DNA from: Oceanicoccus sp.
Lineage (GTDB): Bacteria > Pseudomonadota > Gammaproteobacteria > Pseudomonadales > Dasaniaceae
Direction of reading: 5' to 3'
Assembly (NCBI RefSeq): GCF_029238675.1
Contig: NZ_JAQWFR010000013.1
Span: 1-53,348 of the forward strand
Length of the DNA: 53,348 bases
The notes beneath the pieces were generated by a model. That model ran no database searches. It worked only from the letters and a program-made list of their open reading frames with translations, and was not told the origin of the DNA. Each line of letters opens with the position of its first letter. Position 1 is the stretch's first letter. The position numbers and the translations under genes were made by a program. Of the stretch, positions 53,170-53,348 are shown in pieces.

Positions 53170-53348
53170 ATGAATATGCATCGATTCAAAACGATCGCGT
53201 TTGCCATGACTATGTCATTTGGCGCGCTAATGGGCTTACAAGCCCAAGCCAATACAGTTGACGCTGTATTAAAAGTTGGTCAGGCAAAAACGACCGCCGC
53301 ACAAAAATCCCAACAGAAGGTTGATAAGTTAGCTGGTGAAACCGGCGA
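53170..53348 (+). CDS. DUF3450-family periplasmic protein (start only)
   Basis: Open to the right edge. ATG at 53170 with AAGGAA 11 nt upstream; a second ATG at 53176. A signal peptide is visible: MNMHRFK, a hydrophobic stretch, then cleavage after about LQAQA. The mature start is NTVDAVLKVGQAKTTAAQKSQQKVDKLAGE, with the coiled-coil look of DUF3450 proteins. In many gammaproteobacteria DUF3450 heads an operon with two MotA/TolQ/ExbB proteins, ExbD proteins, TonB and a TPR protein, a dedicated TonB system. Those genes would lie beyond the window. Confidence 0.72.
   Translation, partial: MNMHRFKTIAFAMTMSFGALMGLQAQANTVDAVLKVGQAKTTAAQKSQQKVDKLAGETG

Noticed and set aside
1..53348. Prophage, plasmid, insertion sequence or defence system
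   Set aside because: No integrase, transposase, phage structural gene, toxin-antitoxin pair, restriction gene or tRNA-flanked island was seen; nearly every gene is a core gene in a Pseudomonas-like context.

Overview
The window is a chromosomal segment of a gammaproteobacterium. Protein similarity and local gene order both resemble Pseudomonas (gshB-pilGHIJK-chpABC; metK-regulator; tkt-epd-pgk-fba; rpiA/ilvA; fthC-6S RNA-zapA-ygfB-pepP-ubiH-ubiI; rppH-ptsP-lgt-thyA-folA). These blocks are joined in an order unlike P. aeruginosa, and the non-coding DNA is full of a palindromic repeat. This suggests a Pseudomonas-related marine-type lineage (Cellvibrionales/Spongiibacteraceae-like), but the genus cannot be fixed from sequence alone. 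No phage, transposase, plasmid, CRISPR or tRNA gene was seen. Almost all genes are core genes.

Layout. 1-2.1 kb (minus): a TonB-type protein cut by the window edge, then gshB. 2.4-14.2 kb (plus): a complete Pil-Chp chemosensory operon for type IV pili (pilG, pilH, pilI, pilJ, pilK, chpA, chpB, chpC). 14.4-19.8 kb (minus): rsmE, metF, ahcY, metK and an ArsR-methyltransferase fusion regulator, i.e. the activated methyl cycle, headed by a 28-bp perfect palindrome. 20.0-25.4 kb (plus): tkt, epd, pgk, fbaA (central carbon and PLP precursor). 25.5-30.1 kb: an alpha/beta hydrolase, then serA divergent from a D-2-hydroxyglutarate dehydrogenase-like flavoprotein, then a FAH-family hydrolase. 30.1-34.3 kb: a chemoreceptor, rpiA and ilvA. 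34.6-37.2 kb: a tiny membrane ORF, fthC, 6S RNA, zapA, a TIGR02449-type coiled coil and ygfB. 37.3-41.1 kb: pepP-ubiH-ubiI overlapping operon. 41.1-43.9 kb: Fur-box-controlled iron ABC transporter parts. 44.0-46.5 kb: gcvH, an RlmI-type methyltransferase and a HAD phosphatase. 46.7-53.3 kb: rppH, ptsP, an NRDE/TANGO2 protein, lgt, thyA, folA and the first residues of a DUF3450 protein.

The main non-coding content is a family of about fifteen palindromic repeats. Full copies are about 101 bp, with two inverted hairpin arms and a central hairpin. Shorter copies look like internal-deletion products or single arms. They sit between genes, often filling the whole gap, and in two places appear to form the 3' end of a gene. 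The other notable non-coding items are a 6S RNA gene, a Fur box, the ArsR-type operator, a strong terminator after gcvH and several leader hairpins.
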